A stretch of 64,000 bases of DNA from Microbispora triticiradicis (GCA_003260025.2 QFZU02000025.1:1-64000), one strand, 5' to 3'; shown: positions 1 through 8,535, counted from the first letter of the stretch. Notes: generated by a model not told the origin, from the sequence alone. Program-made: numbers and translations.

Positions 1-477
1 GGCCGGAGCCGGGGCGGGCGGCGGAGCGGCCGGCCGCGCGGCCTGCGCGCGGCTCACGGTCGCCATCGCCCCCGTGGCGTACGCCGTGGGGACGGGCGAG
101 CCCAGGGCCGACAGGGCCGGTGTGGGCCCGGTGCGGGTCGCCTCCAGGTAACGCCGCAGGTCGTCGATCGGTACCGCGGCGGCGGCGGGACCGGCCGCGT
201 CGATCACGATCTCCCGCACGCCGGTGACGCGCTGGATGTCGAGGACGGTGTCGGCGTCGCAGGCCGACAGGGAGTGACTGCCACGGTGCCGGGCGTACGT
301 CGCCTCGGACGTGTAGCCGAGCAGAACGCGTTCGCCGTTCTGCGTCGTGCCGAGCACCACGGAGCGGTCGGGACGGACCGCCACCAGGATGCCCCACTCC
401 GCGAGGGCCGCCAGGAGCTGCCGGGGGCTGCCATGCCGCGCGAGAACGTCGCCCAGGGAGGGGTTCCCGATGCTCAT
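1..477 (-). CDS. SseB-family N-terminal domain protein (3' end outside window)
   Basis: The minus-strand frame starts at ATG 477 and stays open to the window edge, giving 159 codons without a stop. Residues 15-110 read like the SseB N-terminal domain of actinobacterial proteins: a leucine-rich helix (QLLAALAEWGILVAV), a strand-turn-strand block with LLGYTSEATYARH, and a hydrophobic VREIVIDAAGP segment before IDDLRRYL. From about residue 115 the chain becomes rich in Ala and Pro, which suggests a linker to a second half beyond the window. Proteins with this domain are widespread in actinomycetes but have no settled function. No strong ribosome binding site precedes the ATG. It is divergent from serA. 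Confidence 0.65.
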   Translation of the reverse strand, partial: MSIGNPSLGDVLARHGSPRQLLAALAEWGILVAVRPDRSVVLGTTQNGERVLLGYTSEATYARHRGSHSLSACDADTVLDIQRVTGVREIVIDAAGPAAAAVPIDDLRRYLEATRTGPTPALSALGSPVPTAYATGAMATVSRAQAARPAAPPPAPAPA

Positions 478-851
478 AGCCAGCACGATAGGGACTGGAC
501 CATGGCGAAACAGGCTAATCCCCAAGATTAGGTGCGATCAATACCAAGATGGCGACAGTCCGGATGGGATCTCGCGAGGCGGGGTACACCGACCGATCGG
601 GCCTTTACATGAGGGAGTCTCATGACTCCCCTCCGTCACAGAGGCACCTCCGCCGTGGCCCTCCGCCGCGGCGCGGGCCCGGCGGAACCGGCAGCGCCGG
701 GGGCGCCGATCTGAGACCTGGTCGTCGTGCCGCCGCGACGCCTACGTGACCTTGGCCGCCGTCTCGTATGCCGGGCTCTCGTGAGGACTTTCACAAGCCC
801 CGGATAGACTCGCGTCGTCCAGGCAGTCGCACCTCACGAAGGACTCATCCA
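478..851. promoter_or_regulatory. Divergent intergenic region upstream of serA
   Basis: This 374-base gap holds no convincing gene. It contains a 6-5-6 inverted repeat CTAATC/GATTAG at 515-531, close to the start of the divergent SseB-like gene, which could be an operator. It also has a 7-bp hairpin GGGAGTC/GACTCCC at 613-630. A possible -10 element TAGACT lies at 805-810, about 40 bases before the serA start, without a good -35. The small ORFs here have poor composition and I treat them as chance. Confidence 0.4.
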
Positions 852-2441
852 GTGACCAAGCCCGTCGTACTCGTCGCAGAAGAGCTCTCCGAAGCGGGCC
901 TCGCCGTGCTCGGCGCGGATTTCGAGGTCCGGCAGACCGACGGCGCCGACCGGTCGCAGCTGCTGCCCGCCCTCGCCGACGTGGACGCCCTGATCGTCCG
1001 CAGCGCCACCCAGGTGGACGCGGAGGCCATCGCCGCCGCGCCGAAGCTGCGCGTCGTCGCCCGGGCGGGCGTTGGCCTGGACAACGTCGACGTCGAGGCC
1101 GCGACCAAGGCCGGCGTGATGGTCGTCAACGCGCCCACCTCGAACATCACCAGCGCAGCCGAGCACACGGTCGCCCTGATCCTCGCCAGCGCCCGCAACG
1201 TCGCCCAGGCGCACACCGCGCTCAAGAGCGGCGAGTGGAAGCGCTCGAAGTACACCGGTGTCGAGCTGGACGAGAAGGTCGTCGGCATCCTCGGCCTCGG
1301 CAAGATCGGTCAGCTCGTGGCGCAGCGGCTCCAGCCGTTCGGCGTGGAGCTGATCGCCTACGACCCCTACCTCCAGCCGGCCCGCGCCGCCCAGATGGGT
1401 GTGCGGCTGGTGTCGCTGGACGAGCTTCTCCAGCAGGCCGACTTCATCACGGTCCACCTGCCCAAGTCGAAGGAGACCGTCGGTCTCATCGGCGACCGCG
1501 AGCTGCACATCGTCAAGCCGACCGTCCGGCTGGTCAACGTCGCCCGCGGCGGGATCATCGACGAGAACGCCCTCTACTCCGCGCTGAAGGAGGGCCGCGT
1601 CGCGGGCGCCGGCATCGACGTCTTCGCCAAGGAGCCCTGCACCGACAGCCCGCTGTTCGAGTTCGACCAGGTCGTGGCCACGCCGCACCTCGGCGCCTCC
1701 ACCCACGAGGCCCAGGAGAAGGCCGGCACGCAGGTCGCCCGCAGCGTCAAGCTCGCGCTCGCCGGGGAGTTCGTGCCCGACGCCGTGAACGTCCAGGGCG
1801 GCGCGGTGGCCGAGGACGTCAAGCCGGGCCTGCCGCTCACCGAGAAGCTCGGGCGCATCTTCACCGCGCTCGCCGGGGAGGTCGCGACCAGCCTGGACAT
1901 CGAGGTGCGCGGCGAGATCTCCGCCCAGGACGTGCGGGTGCTGGAGCTGGCCGCGCTCAAGGGCGTCTTCTCGGGCGTGGTGGAGGACGCGGTGACCTAC
2001 GTCAACGCGCCGCTGCTGGCCAAGGACCGCGGGGTGGTCGTCGAGCTGGTCACCAGCGCGGAGAGCCCCGACTGGCGCAACGTCATCACGGTCCGCGGCG
2101 TGCTCGCCGACGGCCGTACGGTCTCGGTCTCCGGCACGCTGTCCGGCCCGCGGCAGATCACCAAGATCGTCGAGGTCAACGGCTACGCGATGGAGATCGA
2201 GCCCACCGAGCACCTGGCGTTCTTCACCTACGCCGACCGTCCCGGCATCGTGGGCACCGTCGGCCGCCTGCTCGGCGAGCACGGCGTGAACATCGCCTCG
2301 ATGCAGGTCTCCCGTGACGTGAAGGGCGGCAAGGCGCTGATCGCGCTGACCGTCGACACCGCGATCCCGTCCGAGGTCGTCGAGCAGATCGCCGGGGAGA
2401 TCGGGGCCGACAGCGGCCGCTCGGTCGACCTGGAGGACTGA
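852..2441 (+). CDS. serA: D-3-phosphoglycerate dehydrogenase
   Basis: It oxidises 3-phosphoglycerate to 3-phosphohydroxypyruvate with NAD, the first step of serine synthesis in the cytoplasm. The 529-residue product has the long actinobacterial form: a split substrate-binding domain, a Rossmann NAD domain with GLGKIG near residues 148-153, an intervening domain, and a C-terminal ACT domain from about residue 455 (FFTYADRPGIVGTVG) that normally gives serine feedback. The catalytic Arg (NVARGG, about 232), Glu (AKEP, about 260) and His (TPHLGAS, about 279) are present. I chose GTG 852, preceded by AAGGA, over an in-frame ATG at 768, because the protein then begins with the family's usual TKPVVLVAEELS. 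A strong terminator follows. Confidence 0.96.
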   Translation: MTKPVVLVAEELSEAGLAVLGADFEVRQTDGADRSQLLPALADVDALIVRSATQVDAEAIAAAPKLRVVARAGVGLDNVDVEAATKAGVMVVNAPTSNITSAAEHTVALILASARNVAQAHTALKSGEWKRSKYTGVELDEKVVGILGLGKIGQLVAQRLQPFGVELIAYDPYLQPARAAQMGVRLVSLDELLQQADFITVHLPKSKETVGLIGDRELHIVKPTVRLVNVARGGIIDENALYSALKEGRVAGAGIDVFAKEPCTDSPLFEFDQVVATPHLGASTHEAQEKAGTQVARSVKLALAGEFVPDAVNVQGGAVAEDVKPGLPLTEKLGRIFTALAGEVATSLDIEVRGEISAQDVRVLELAALKGVFSGVVEDAVTYVNAPLLAKDRGVVVELVTSAESPDWRNVITVRGVLADGRTVSVSGTLSGPRQITKIVEVNGYAMEIEPTEHLAFFTYADRPGIVGTVGRLLGEHGVNIASMQVSRDVKGGKALIALTVDTAIPSEVVEQIAGEIGADSGRSVDLED

Positions 2442-2474
2442 TCCCCCGGAGGTCCGGTCATTCGGAACCGTCGA

Positions 2475-2506
2475 GAACGGCCCGGCGCGCACGCGCCGGG
2501 CCGTTC
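2475..2506 (+). terminator. Terminator after serA
   Basis: A perfect 15-bp inverted repeat (2475-2489 with 2492-2506, loop CA) lies 34 bases after the serA stop and is followed by a short T/C-rich tail. The high-GC stem with few Ts is typical of actinobacterial terminators. Confidence 0.8.
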
Positions 2507-2793
2507 TGTTCTCCTCCCGTTCGCGGACCGGCGTCTCACGATGCGAGATACTAGGTCGTCCTAGGAGATTCTGGGGTACTGTTTCATATGACGCCCCGCA
2601 CTTCGCACCTGCCGCGACGGAGCCTGATCAGGGCAGGCCGGTCCGCCGTGGAGCGTGACGTCATCGGCCTTCGGCCCACCTGTGGCGCGTGACCCGCGGT
2701 CCACCGGTGGCCCGGGTACCAGGATCCGCGACGCGCGGAGACGCACCGCAGACGTACGGACATTCACTCCTCGGTCGAATGTGGGATTTCGCC

Positions 2794-2919
2794 ATGTACG
2801 AGATGTATCCCTGGAACCGCGCCCCCTCGAACCGCGCCGACGAGGCGGAGGACGAGGCGGCCGCCGCCCTGCAGATCGCGCTGGACCGCCGCGACAACGG
2901 GGGTGCGCCCCAGCGCTGA
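2794..2919 (+). CDS. Small uncharacterised protein upstream of leuB
   Basis: This frame encodes 41 residues beginning MYEMYPWNRAP and continuing into an acidic helix-prone stretch (DEAEDEAAAALQIALDRR). The Met-Tyr-Pro-Trp start and the amphipathic helix look protein-like rather than random. An in-frame GTG at 2781 would add four residues. The ribosome binding site is weak (GTGGGA). The gene ends 78 bases before leuB and shares its direction. I do not recognise a function, and a chance ORF cannot be excluded. Confidence 0.5.
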   Translation: MYEMYPWNRAPSNRADEAEDEAAAALQIALDRRDNGGAPQR

Positions 2920-2997
2920 CCCCGGCGCCGACCCCCGCAGTGGCCCGAATGGTGAGATCGGTGTTTCGGTCTCCGAGACAACCGGTAAGGTGAACGC

Positions 2998-4044
2998 ATG
3001 GAGTCGAGCAACATCCGCCTGGCAGTCATCCCCGGTGACGGTATCGGCACCGAGGTCGTCGCCGAAGGCCTCAAGGTCCTCAACGCCGCGGGCGTCAAGT
3101 CCGAGACCACCGAATACGATCTCGGCGCCAGGCGTTACCACGCCTCCGGTGAGACGCTTCCCGACGAGGTGCTCGACGAGCTGCGCGGCTACGACGCGAT
3201 CCTGCTGGGTGCCGTGGGCGACCCGAGTGTGCCGCCCGGCGTCCTGGAGCGCGAACTGCTGCTGCGCCTGCGCTTCGAGCTCGACCACTACGTGAACCTC
3301 CGCCCGGTCAAGCTGTTCCCCGGTGTGGCGACCCCGCTCGGGCAGGCGGGCCCCGAGGACATCGACATGGTCGTCGTCCGGGAGGGCACCGAGGGCCCGT
3401 ACGCCGGGGCGGGCGGCGTCATGCGCCGCGGCACGCCGCATGAGATCGCCACCCAGGAGTCGCTGAACACGGCCTACGGCGTCGAGCGCGTCGTGCGCTA
3501 CGCCTTCGAGAAGGCGCTGGCCCGGCCGCGCCGCAAGCTGACCCTCGTGCACAAGACCAACGTGCTGACCTACGCGGGCGACCTGTGGGCCCGCACCGTC
3601 GACCGGCTGAGCCTGGAGTTCCCGGAGGTCGAGACCGACTACTGCCACGTCGACGCGGCCTCGATGTTCTTCGTCAGCCAGCCGCAGCGCTTCGACGTCA
3701 TCGTCACCGACAACCTGTTCGGCGACATCCTGACCGACATCGGTGCGGCGGTGGCGGGCGGCATCGGCCTCGCGGCCAGCGGAAACGTCAACCCGGCCCG
3801 CACGGCGCCGTCCATGTTCGAGCCCGTCCACGGCAGCGCCCCCGACATCGCCGGCCAGGGCAAGGCCGACCCGACCGCCACGATCCTGTCGGTCGCCATG
3901 CTCCTCGACCATCTCGGCCACACCGGGACCGCGGCCCGCGTCGAGCAGGCCGTGGCCGACGACCTGGTGGAGCGCCAGAGCGCCTGGACCGCCCGGTCCA
4001 CCCGTGAGATCGGCGACGACATCGCCGCCCGAGTAGCCGGCTGA
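2998..4044 (+). CDS. leuB: 3-isopropylmalate dehydrogenase
   Basis: It carries out the NAD-dependent oxidative decarboxylation of 3-isopropylmalate in leucine synthesis. Citramalate-derived isoleucine synthesis uses the same enzyme on 3-methylmalate, which matters because cimA lies 4.5 kb downstream. The 348-residue protein has the family opening [12 protein letters not shown] (residues 10-21), the substrate-binding arginine region around [18 protein letters not shown], and the family signature [19 protein letters not shown] from about residue 240, whose acidic residues bind the metal. GGTAAGG precedes the ATG. Leu genes are split in this genome: leuB here, leuCD at 27.2 kb. A terminator follows. 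Confidence 0.96.
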   Translation: MESSNIRLAVIPGDGIGTEVVAEGLKVLNAAGVKSETTEYDLGARRYHASGETLPDEVLDELRGYDAILLGAVGDPSVPPGVLERELLLRLRFELDHYVNLRPVKLFPGVATPLGQAGPEDIDMVVVREGTEGPYAGAGGVMRRGTPHEIATQESLNTAYGVERVVRYAFEKALARPRRKLTLVHKTNVLTYAGDLWARTVDRLSLEFPEVETDYCHVDAASMFFVSQPQRFDVIVTDNLFGDILTDIGAAVAGGIGLAASGNVNPARTAPSMFEPVHGSAPDIAGQGKADPTATILSVAMLLDHLGHTGTAARVEQAVADDLVERQSAWTARSTREIGDDIAARVAG

Positions 4045-4067
4045 TCCCGGCCGCTCATCCAGACGAC

Positions 4068-4105
4068 GCGCATGGCGGCCCGGTATGGGCCGCCATGCGC
4101 TTTTT
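4068..4105 (+). terminator. Rho-independent terminator after leuB
   Basis: A perfect 14-bp stem (4068-4081 with 4087-4100, loop GGTAT) is followed directly by TTTTT. This is one of the most canonical terminators in the window and separates leuB from ilvE. Confidence 0.9.
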
Positions 4106-4186
4106 CATACCTGTCGAATGCCCTAGTTTTCCCTTAGCCGACTCGTCGCACAATGACTACGACGACGAAGAGAGAAGGACCTCGCC

Positions 4187-5278
4187 ATGACCACCCATCT
4201 CAGGTTCGACGTGCAGCACAACCCCCAGGCCCGCGGTGCGGCCGAGCGTGAGCGGATGCTGGCGAGCCCCGGCTTCGGCCAGGTCTTCACCGACCACATG
4301 GTCTCCATCGACTACACCGAGGGGGAGGGCTGGCACGACGCGAGGCTCCAGCCGTACGGCCCGCTGGTGCTCGATCCCGCCACCGCGGTGTTCCACTACG
4401 CCCAGGAGCTGTTCGAGGGGCTCAAGGCCTACCGGCAGTCGAACGGGTCGATCGTCGCCTTCCGGCCGTACGCGAACGCGGCGAGGTTCAACCAGTCCGC
4501 GGCCCGGATGGCGATGCCCGCGCTTCCGGAGGAGACGTTCGTCGAGTCGCTCGAACTCCTCGTCCAGACCGACCGCGAATGGGTGCCGACGGCCGAGGGC
4601 CACAGCCTCTACCTACGCCCCTTCATGATCGCCACGCAGACCGCGCTGGGGGTGAACCACCCCTCGCAGAAGTACAAGTTCCTGGTCATCGCCTCGCCCG
4701 CCGCGTCGTACTTCACCGGCGGCCTGAAGCCGGTGTCGGTCTGGCTGTCCACCGAGTACACCCGGGCGGCGCCCGGCGGCACCGGGTTCGCCAAGTGCGG
4801 CGGCAACTACGCGGCGGCCTTCGTGGCCCAGCGGCAGGCCGTCGAGGAGGGCTGCGACCAGGTGGTCTGGCTCGACGCCTTCGAGCACCGGTGGGTCGAG
4901 GAGATGGGCGGGATGAACCTGTTCTTCGTCTTCGGCGACCGCCTCGTCACTCCGTCGCTCACCGGGACCCTGCTGCCGGGCATCACCCGTGACTCGATCC
5001 TGAGCCTCGCCGGCGAGCTGGGCTACACGGTCGAGGAGGGCAAGATCTCGATCGAGGACTGGCAGGCGGGCTGCGAGTCGGGCGAGCTCACCGAGGTCTT
5101 CGCCTGTGGCACCGCGGCGGTCGTGACCCCCGTCGGCTCGGTGAAGGGCACCGACCGGAGCTGGACCGTGGGCGACGGCACCCCCGGCCCCGTCACGATG
5201 CGGATCCGCGAGGAACTCGTCGGCATCCAGTACGGCGCCCGCCCCGACACCCACCACTGGGTGCACAAGATCTGCTGA
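4187..5278 (+). CDS. ilvE: Branched-chain amino acid aminotransferase
   Basis: A PLP-dependent fold-type IV aminotransferase that makes the last step of valine, leucine and isoleucine synthesis with glutamate as donor. The 363-residue length is normal. Lys203 (GFAKCGGNYAAA) is the expected Schiff-base lysine, and the class-IV pattern EEMGGMNLFFVFGDRLVTPSLTGTLLPGITR follows. The N-terminal part (FTDHMVSIDYTEGEGWHDA) is the family's usual substrate-binding region. GAGAAGGAC precedes ATG 4187. Terminators on both sides of the upstream gap suggest a single-gene transcript. Confidence 0.95.
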   Translation: MTTHLRFDVQHNPQARGAAERERMLASPGFGQVFTDHMVSIDYTEGEGWHDARLQPYGPLVLDPATAVFHYAQELFEGLKAYRQSNGSIVAFRPYANAARFNQSAARMAMPALPEETFVESLELLVQTDREWVPTAEGHSLYLRPFMIATQTALGVNHPSQKYKFLVIASPAASYFTGGLKPVSVWLSTEYTRAAPGGTGFAKCGGNYAAAFVAQRQAVEEGCDQVVWLDAFEHRWVEEMGGMNLFFVFGDRLVTPSLTGTLLPGITRDSILSLAGELGYTVEEGKISIEDWQAGCESGELTEVFACGTAAVVTPVGSVKGTDRSWTVGDGTPGPVTMRIREELVGIQYGARPDTHHWVHKIC

Positions 5279-5314
5279 CCTGGGTCGCGGCGGCCCGCGC
5301 CGCCGGACCCACAC

Positions 5315-5920
5315 TCAGCCGGGGCAGGTCGTGCCCCCTCCGAGGAGGGACAGCGACAGCAGCCCGCCGAGCACGCCGGCTCCGCCCCTGCCGTCGTCAC
5401 CCAGCAGGGGCCGGGGGTCCGGGCACGGCGCCGGCGTCGCCGGAACGGCGGGAGAGGCCGGAAGGGGCGTCGGCGCGGGTGCCGGGGTCATCGTGACCGT
5501 GACGGTGACCGTGGGCACCGGAGCCGGCCTGGCGGCGGGCGTCGCCCGCGGCGAGGGGCCGGCACTCACGGTCACGCGGGGGCCGGCGATGGTGACGTGC
5601 TGGGTGATGTTGCAGACCCGGGCGCGCCGGCACAGCGCGTTCTGCACGTTCGAGGAGCCGCCGGAGGTGTTCGCCGAGGTGTGCTGGTAGCCGTGGTTGC
5701 GGGTGGAACCGCCTGTGACCGACCTGTCTCCCTGGGCGTTGCCCGGCTGCTCACCACCGGGGGCCCGGACGACGTTCCGCTCGGCGCGGCCGTGCCCGTT
5801 GTCGGCGGCGGCGCCCATCGGAGCGACGCCGGTGATGAAGGCGGCCGAGGCCGAGGCGCCGGCGACGAGGAGACCGGCGACCCTGCCTGTGAGAAACGCC
5901 CCGCCGCGCCGGTGAGTCAT
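5315..5920 (-). CDS. Secreted Thr/Pro-rich protein of unknown function
   Basis: The 201-residue product begins with a signal peptide: MTHRR, a hydrophobic core LLVAGASASAAFITGVAP, and a likely cleavage site around AAADNG. The mature part has a Gly/Asn/Ser-rich stretch, a compact CRRARVC motif inside NALCRRARVCNITQHVTI that could form a disulphide, and a long linker of Val-Thr and Ala-Pro repeats. It ends with a Gly/Leu-rich tail and a final Cys. The CxxxxxC block resembles small actinomycete surface proteins only loosely; it is not a chaplin by motif. A good AGGGGG site precedes the start. It is convergent with ilvE and divergent from the kinase gene. Confidence 0.75.
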   Translation of the reverse strand: MTHRRGGAFLTGRVAGLLVAGASASAAFITGVAPMGAAADNGHGRAERNVVRAPGGEQPGNAQGDRSVTGGSTRNHGYQHTSANTSGGSSNVQNALCRRARVCNITQHVTIAGPRVTVSAGPSPRATPAARPAPVPTVTVTVTMTPAPAPTPLPASPAVPATPAPCPDPRPLLGDDGRGGAGVLGGLLSLSLLGGGTTCPG

Positions 5921-6187
5921 TCGTCGCCCCCTGCTTCTTTCTGTGCGTCACGCTTTTCGGGCATGACGTTCTCCCGCGAACGAGCCGGGTGGTCGGCCCG
6001 CGAACAAGAACCGCTTCGCGAGCGTACTCGCCGAAGGAACGCCGATCATGAGTCCGGCGCCTTCATGGCGGGTTATTACTCCGTCATTGCCCTGGCGCGT
6101 ACGGCCGCGCGCCGAGGGTTGCCACAGTGGGGGTGACCTGGGCGTTCGCCTACCCTGGTAAGGGGAGGCGGGAGGAAGGGCGCCGCG

Positions 6188-7429
6188 GTGATGAAGCCGA
6201 CGATCGACTACGAGGCGGTGTTCAGGGCGGGCCAGGCCCCCTCGCTGATCCTGACTCCCGATCTCGTCATCGTCGCCGCCAACGACGCGTACCTGAAGGT
6301 GGTCGGCCGTACGGCGAAGGACCTGCTGGGCAGGCCTCTGTTCGCCGCCTTCCCGCCCAACCCCGGGGTGCCCCCGGACGCCGGGGCGCAGGGGGCGGAC
6401 AGTCTGCGCGCCTCGCTGGAGCAGGTGCTCACCACGCGGCGGCGGGACTTCATGCCGCTGCAGCGGTACGACGTCGAGGCGCCCGGCAGCCCGGGGGTGT
6501 TCGAGGAGCGCTACTGGAGCACGGTGAACACGCCTGTGCCCGGCCCGCACGGCGAGGTGCTGTGGATCATCCTCAGCACCGAGGAGGTCACCGATCTCGT
6601 CGAGACGCTTCGGCGGCAGCCCCCGGCGGACGCCGAAGGGGGCAGGGCCGGCGAGGGCGGTGCCCCGGCCAGGGACGTGGACGCCTTCGCCCGTGGGTTG
6701 CAGGCGCTCAACGAGGAACTCAGGCAGGCGCACAGGGAGCAGCGCGAAACGACCTCCGCGCTGCGCGAGGCGATCGAGCGGCAGCGGCGGCTGGTCTTTG
6801 AAGCCTCGCACGACCTCCGCAACCCCATCACCGGCCTGATGATCGAGCTGGAGTGCGCGCTTTCCGAACCCGGCATCGACCTGCAGCGAATTCTGCGGAA
6901 ATCCCTCTGCGACGCCGAGCGGCTCAACGACATCGTGGCCGACCTGCTCGACCTCGCGCGGGTGGACACCGAGTCCGGCGAGCTTCCGGCCCAGACGGTC
7001 GACCTCGCCGAACTCGTCACCGACGAGCTGGACCGCCGCACTCCGGGCACCGCGGTCGCCGTCCACACCCGCCTCGCCCCTGACGTACTGGTGCGGGCCT
7101 CGCGGATCCGGCTGGCCCGCCTGCTGGGCAACCTTCTGGCCAACGCCGAACGGCACGCCTGCACGAAGATCGAGATCCACGTGGGCGCCGCTCCACCCGA
7201 CGCGGTCCTGGAGGTCGCCGACGACGGTCCCGGCATCCCCCCGGCGGACCGCGAGCGGGTCTTCGAGCGTATGTACCGCCGGAGGGAGGCCCGGGAACGG
7301 GACCCCGGCGGCTCGGGGCTCGGCCTGACCATCGCGCGGGCGATCGCCGAGATGTACGGCGGCACCCTGTGCGTCGCCGACAGCCCCGTCGGCGCCAGGT
7401 TCGTCCTGCGTCTGCCTCTCGCGTCGTAG
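6188..7429 (+). CDS. PAS-domain sensor histidine kinase
   Basis: The 413-residue protein has an N-terminal PAS-like domain (residues 5-140, ILTPDLVIVAANDAYLKVVG), a short coiled-coil linker, a dimerisation domain with the phospho-acceptor His208 (FEASHDLRNPITG), and an ATPase domain with N box NLLANAERHA, G1 box VADDGPGIP and G2 box GGSGLGLTIARAIAEMYGG. There is no membrane segment, so it should be a cytoplasmic sensor. No response-regulator gene adjoins it; it is an orphan kinase or partners with a distant regulator. GGAGGAAGGG precedes the GTG/ATG pair at 6188/6191, and either codon may be the start. Confidence 0.88.
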   Translation: MMKPTIDYEAVFRAGQAPSLILTPDLVIVAANDAYLKVVGRTAKDLLGRPLFAAFPPNPGVPPDAGAQGADSLRASLEQVLTTRRRDFMPLQRYDVEAPGSPGVFEERYWSTVNTPVPGPHGEVLWIILSTEEVTDLVETLRRQPPADAEGGRAGEGGAPARDVDAFARGLQALNEELRQAHREQRETTSALREAIERQRRLVFEASHDLRNPITGLMIELECALSEPGIDLQRILRKSLCDAERLNDIVADLLDLARVDTESGELPAQTVDLAELVTDELDRRTPGTAVAVHTRLAPDVLVRASRIRLARLLGNLLANAERHACTKIEIHVGAAPPDAVLEVADDGPGIPPADRERVFERMYRRREARERDPGGSGLGLTIARAIAEMYGGTLCVADSPVGARFVLRLPLAS

Positions 7430-7488
7430 AGGCGGGCCGGTCAGGCGGAACAGGGTCCGCGGGCGGTGGACGCGGTTCCGCGTCTCGA

Positions 7489-8157
7489 TCAGCGCGGGCC
7501 GGCGGCGTGCTTCCGGATGAGGGTGAGCCCGTCGGCGACGGACAGCAGCACGCTGGTCACCCTGTCGTCACGCGCCACGAAGTCGTTGAACTCCCGCATC
7601 GCCGGGACGTTGCCGCCCGCGGCGGGGTCGGTGATCGCACCGTGCTGGAGCGTGTTGTCCACCGCGATCAGGCCGCCGGGCCTGAGCCGGGCCAGGACCT
7701 CCTCGTAGTAGACGGGATAACCCGCCTTGTCGGCGTCTATGAAGGCGAAGTCGACGTGCTCGTCCGGGGGCATCGCCCGCAGCGTGTCGGCGGCCGGGCC
7801 GAGGCGCAGTTCGACGCGGCCGTCGAGCCCCGCCTTCGCCCAGTAACGCCGGGCCACGGAGGTCCACTCCTCGCTCACGTCACAGGCGATCAACCGGCCG
7901 TCGGCGGGCAGCCCTCTGGCGATGCAGATGGAGGAGTACCCGGTGAAGGTCCCCACCTCGACGGCGAGCCGGGCGCCGCTGAGCTGGACGAGCAGGGTGA
8001 GCAGGGTGCCCTGCTCCGGGGCGATCTGCATGGTGCTGCGGTCGCCCATCAGCCGGCGGGTCTCCTCCGCCAGTTCGGCGAGCAGGGCGTCGGGCGGGGT
8101 GGTGTAGGCGGCGGCGTACTCGGCGACGGCGGGCGTGATGAATTCGGCGGCCTTCAT
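7489..8157 (-). CDS. Class I SAM-dependent O-methyltransferase
   Basis: The 222-residue protein matches the caffeoyl-CoA/catechol O-methyltransferase-like family. SAM-binding motif I is AVEVGTFTGYSSI near residue 65, the acidic D of IACDVSEEW follows, and FAFIDADKAGYPVYYEEVLARLRPGGLIAVDN carries the metal-binding Asp and Asn. The frame continues far upstream through antisense of cimA, so I set the start at ATG 8157, where the family's N-terminal helix begins. The substrate cannot be read from sequence. Its 5' end faces the cimA leader, so the two share a divergent promoter region. Confidence 0.85.
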   Translation of the reverse strand: MKAAEFITPAVAEYAAAYTTPPDALLAELAEETRRLMGDRSTMQIAPEQGTLLTLLVQLSGARLAVEVGTFTGYSSICIARGLPADGRLIACDVSEEWTSVARRYWAKAGLDGRVELRLGPAADTLRAMPPDEHVDFAFIDADKAGYPVYYEEVLARLRPGGLIAVDNTLQHGAITDPAAGGNVPAMREFNDFVARDDRVTSVLLSVADGLTLIRKHAAGPR

Positions 8158-8192
8158 GGTGATCACTCTAGGCTGTGACCCGCTGAGCTGGC

Positions 8193-8219
8193 CGGACACT
8201 CGCGCACATCTCGTAGGAT
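8193..8219 (+). promoter_or_regulatory. Possible promoter for the cimA leader
   Basis: TAGGAT at 8214-8219 resembles a -10 element; CGGACA at 8193-8198 could be a -35 but the 15-base spacer is short. A start near 8226 would put about 40 bases ahead of the leader ORF. Confidence 0.3.
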
Positions 8220-8268
8220 GAGATCGATGTGCCAGAGGGTGACCGGCTGTGGCAAACTGCTGAGCACC

Positions 8269-8310
8269 ATGAACAACGGTCTGCTCATTATCGGCAGGCG
8301 CGCCGGCTGA
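8269..8310 (+). CDS. Putative cimA leader peptide (attenuator control peptide)
   Basis: The 14-codon ORF reads M-N-N-G-L-L-I-I-G-R-R-A-G-stop. Two leucine codons (CTG CTC) and two isoleucine codons (ATT ATC) in a row are the hallmark of control peptides that sense charged tRNA-Leu and tRNA-Ile. Its end is embedded in a perfect GC-rich hairpin, and an intrinsic terminator follows 18 bases later, all ahead of cimA, whose product feeds isoleucine synthesis. Ribosome stalling at the Leu/Ile codons would be expected to alter the RNA folds downstream. The weak point is the lack of a clear Shine-Dalgarno sequence before the ATG. Confidence 0.7.
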   Translation: MNNGLLIIGRRAG

Positions 8311-8328
8311 AGGACATCGCCGGCGCGC
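8298..8328 (+). promoter_or_regulatory. Hairpin overlapping the leader-peptide stop
   Basis: GCGCGCCGGC (8298-8307) pairs perfectly over 10 bp with GCCGGCGCGC (8319-8328). The stop codon of the leader peptide lies in the loop. A ribosome that finishes the peptide would mask the left arm. It abuts the terminator stem, so it could act as a pause hairpin or protector; I could not identify the competing antiterminator pairing by eye. Confidence 0.65.
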
Positions 8329-8358
8329 AGACCTCTCACGTCCGTGAGGGGTCTTTTT
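8329..8358 (+). terminator. Intrinsic terminator in the cimA leader (attenuator)
   Basis: A 12-bp stem (8329-8340 with 8343-8354, one G-U pair, loop TC) runs directly into TTTTT. It sits 180 bases ahead of the cimA start and after the leader peptide, with no full-length gene between, so it is best read as a regulated terminator rather than an end-of-gene signal. Confidence 0.85.
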
Positions 8359-8403
8359 GTTTGGGCCCCGCACCGGCGAACAGGTCGGCGAAGACAGTTC
8401 CGT

Positions 8404-8487
8404 GAACACAGGCCAACGAACACAGGCCAACGAACACAGGCCAACGAACACAGGCCAACGAATACAGGCCGACGAACACAGCCCGGT
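8404..8487 (+). repeat. 14-bp tandem repeat in the cimA 5' region
   Basis: The unit GAACACAGGCCAAC is repeated exactly four times from 8404 to 8459, followed by two diverged copies to 8487. The array lies between the attenuator and the cimA ribosome binding site. It is A/C-rich and unlikely to fold on itself, so it may keep the leader unstructured, or be a slippage product without a role. Confidence 0.9.
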
Positions 8488-8535
8488 GAACATAGCGCGC
8501 GGCGAGACACGCGACCCCGCGAAGGAGACACAGAG

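Noticed and set aside
478-851. Small ORFs between the SseB-like gene and serA
   Set aside because: No ribosome binding sites and Arg/Pro-rich shadow composition.
834-2492. Long minus-strand frame opposite serA
   Set aside because: Shadow of serA; His/Asp/Arg/Gly-rich composition and no family match.
4152-4290. Short ORF with four Thr codons overlapping the ilvE start, like a leader peptide
   Set aside because: It runs into ilvE out of frame, has no following terminator, and Thr codons are not expected to control ilvE.
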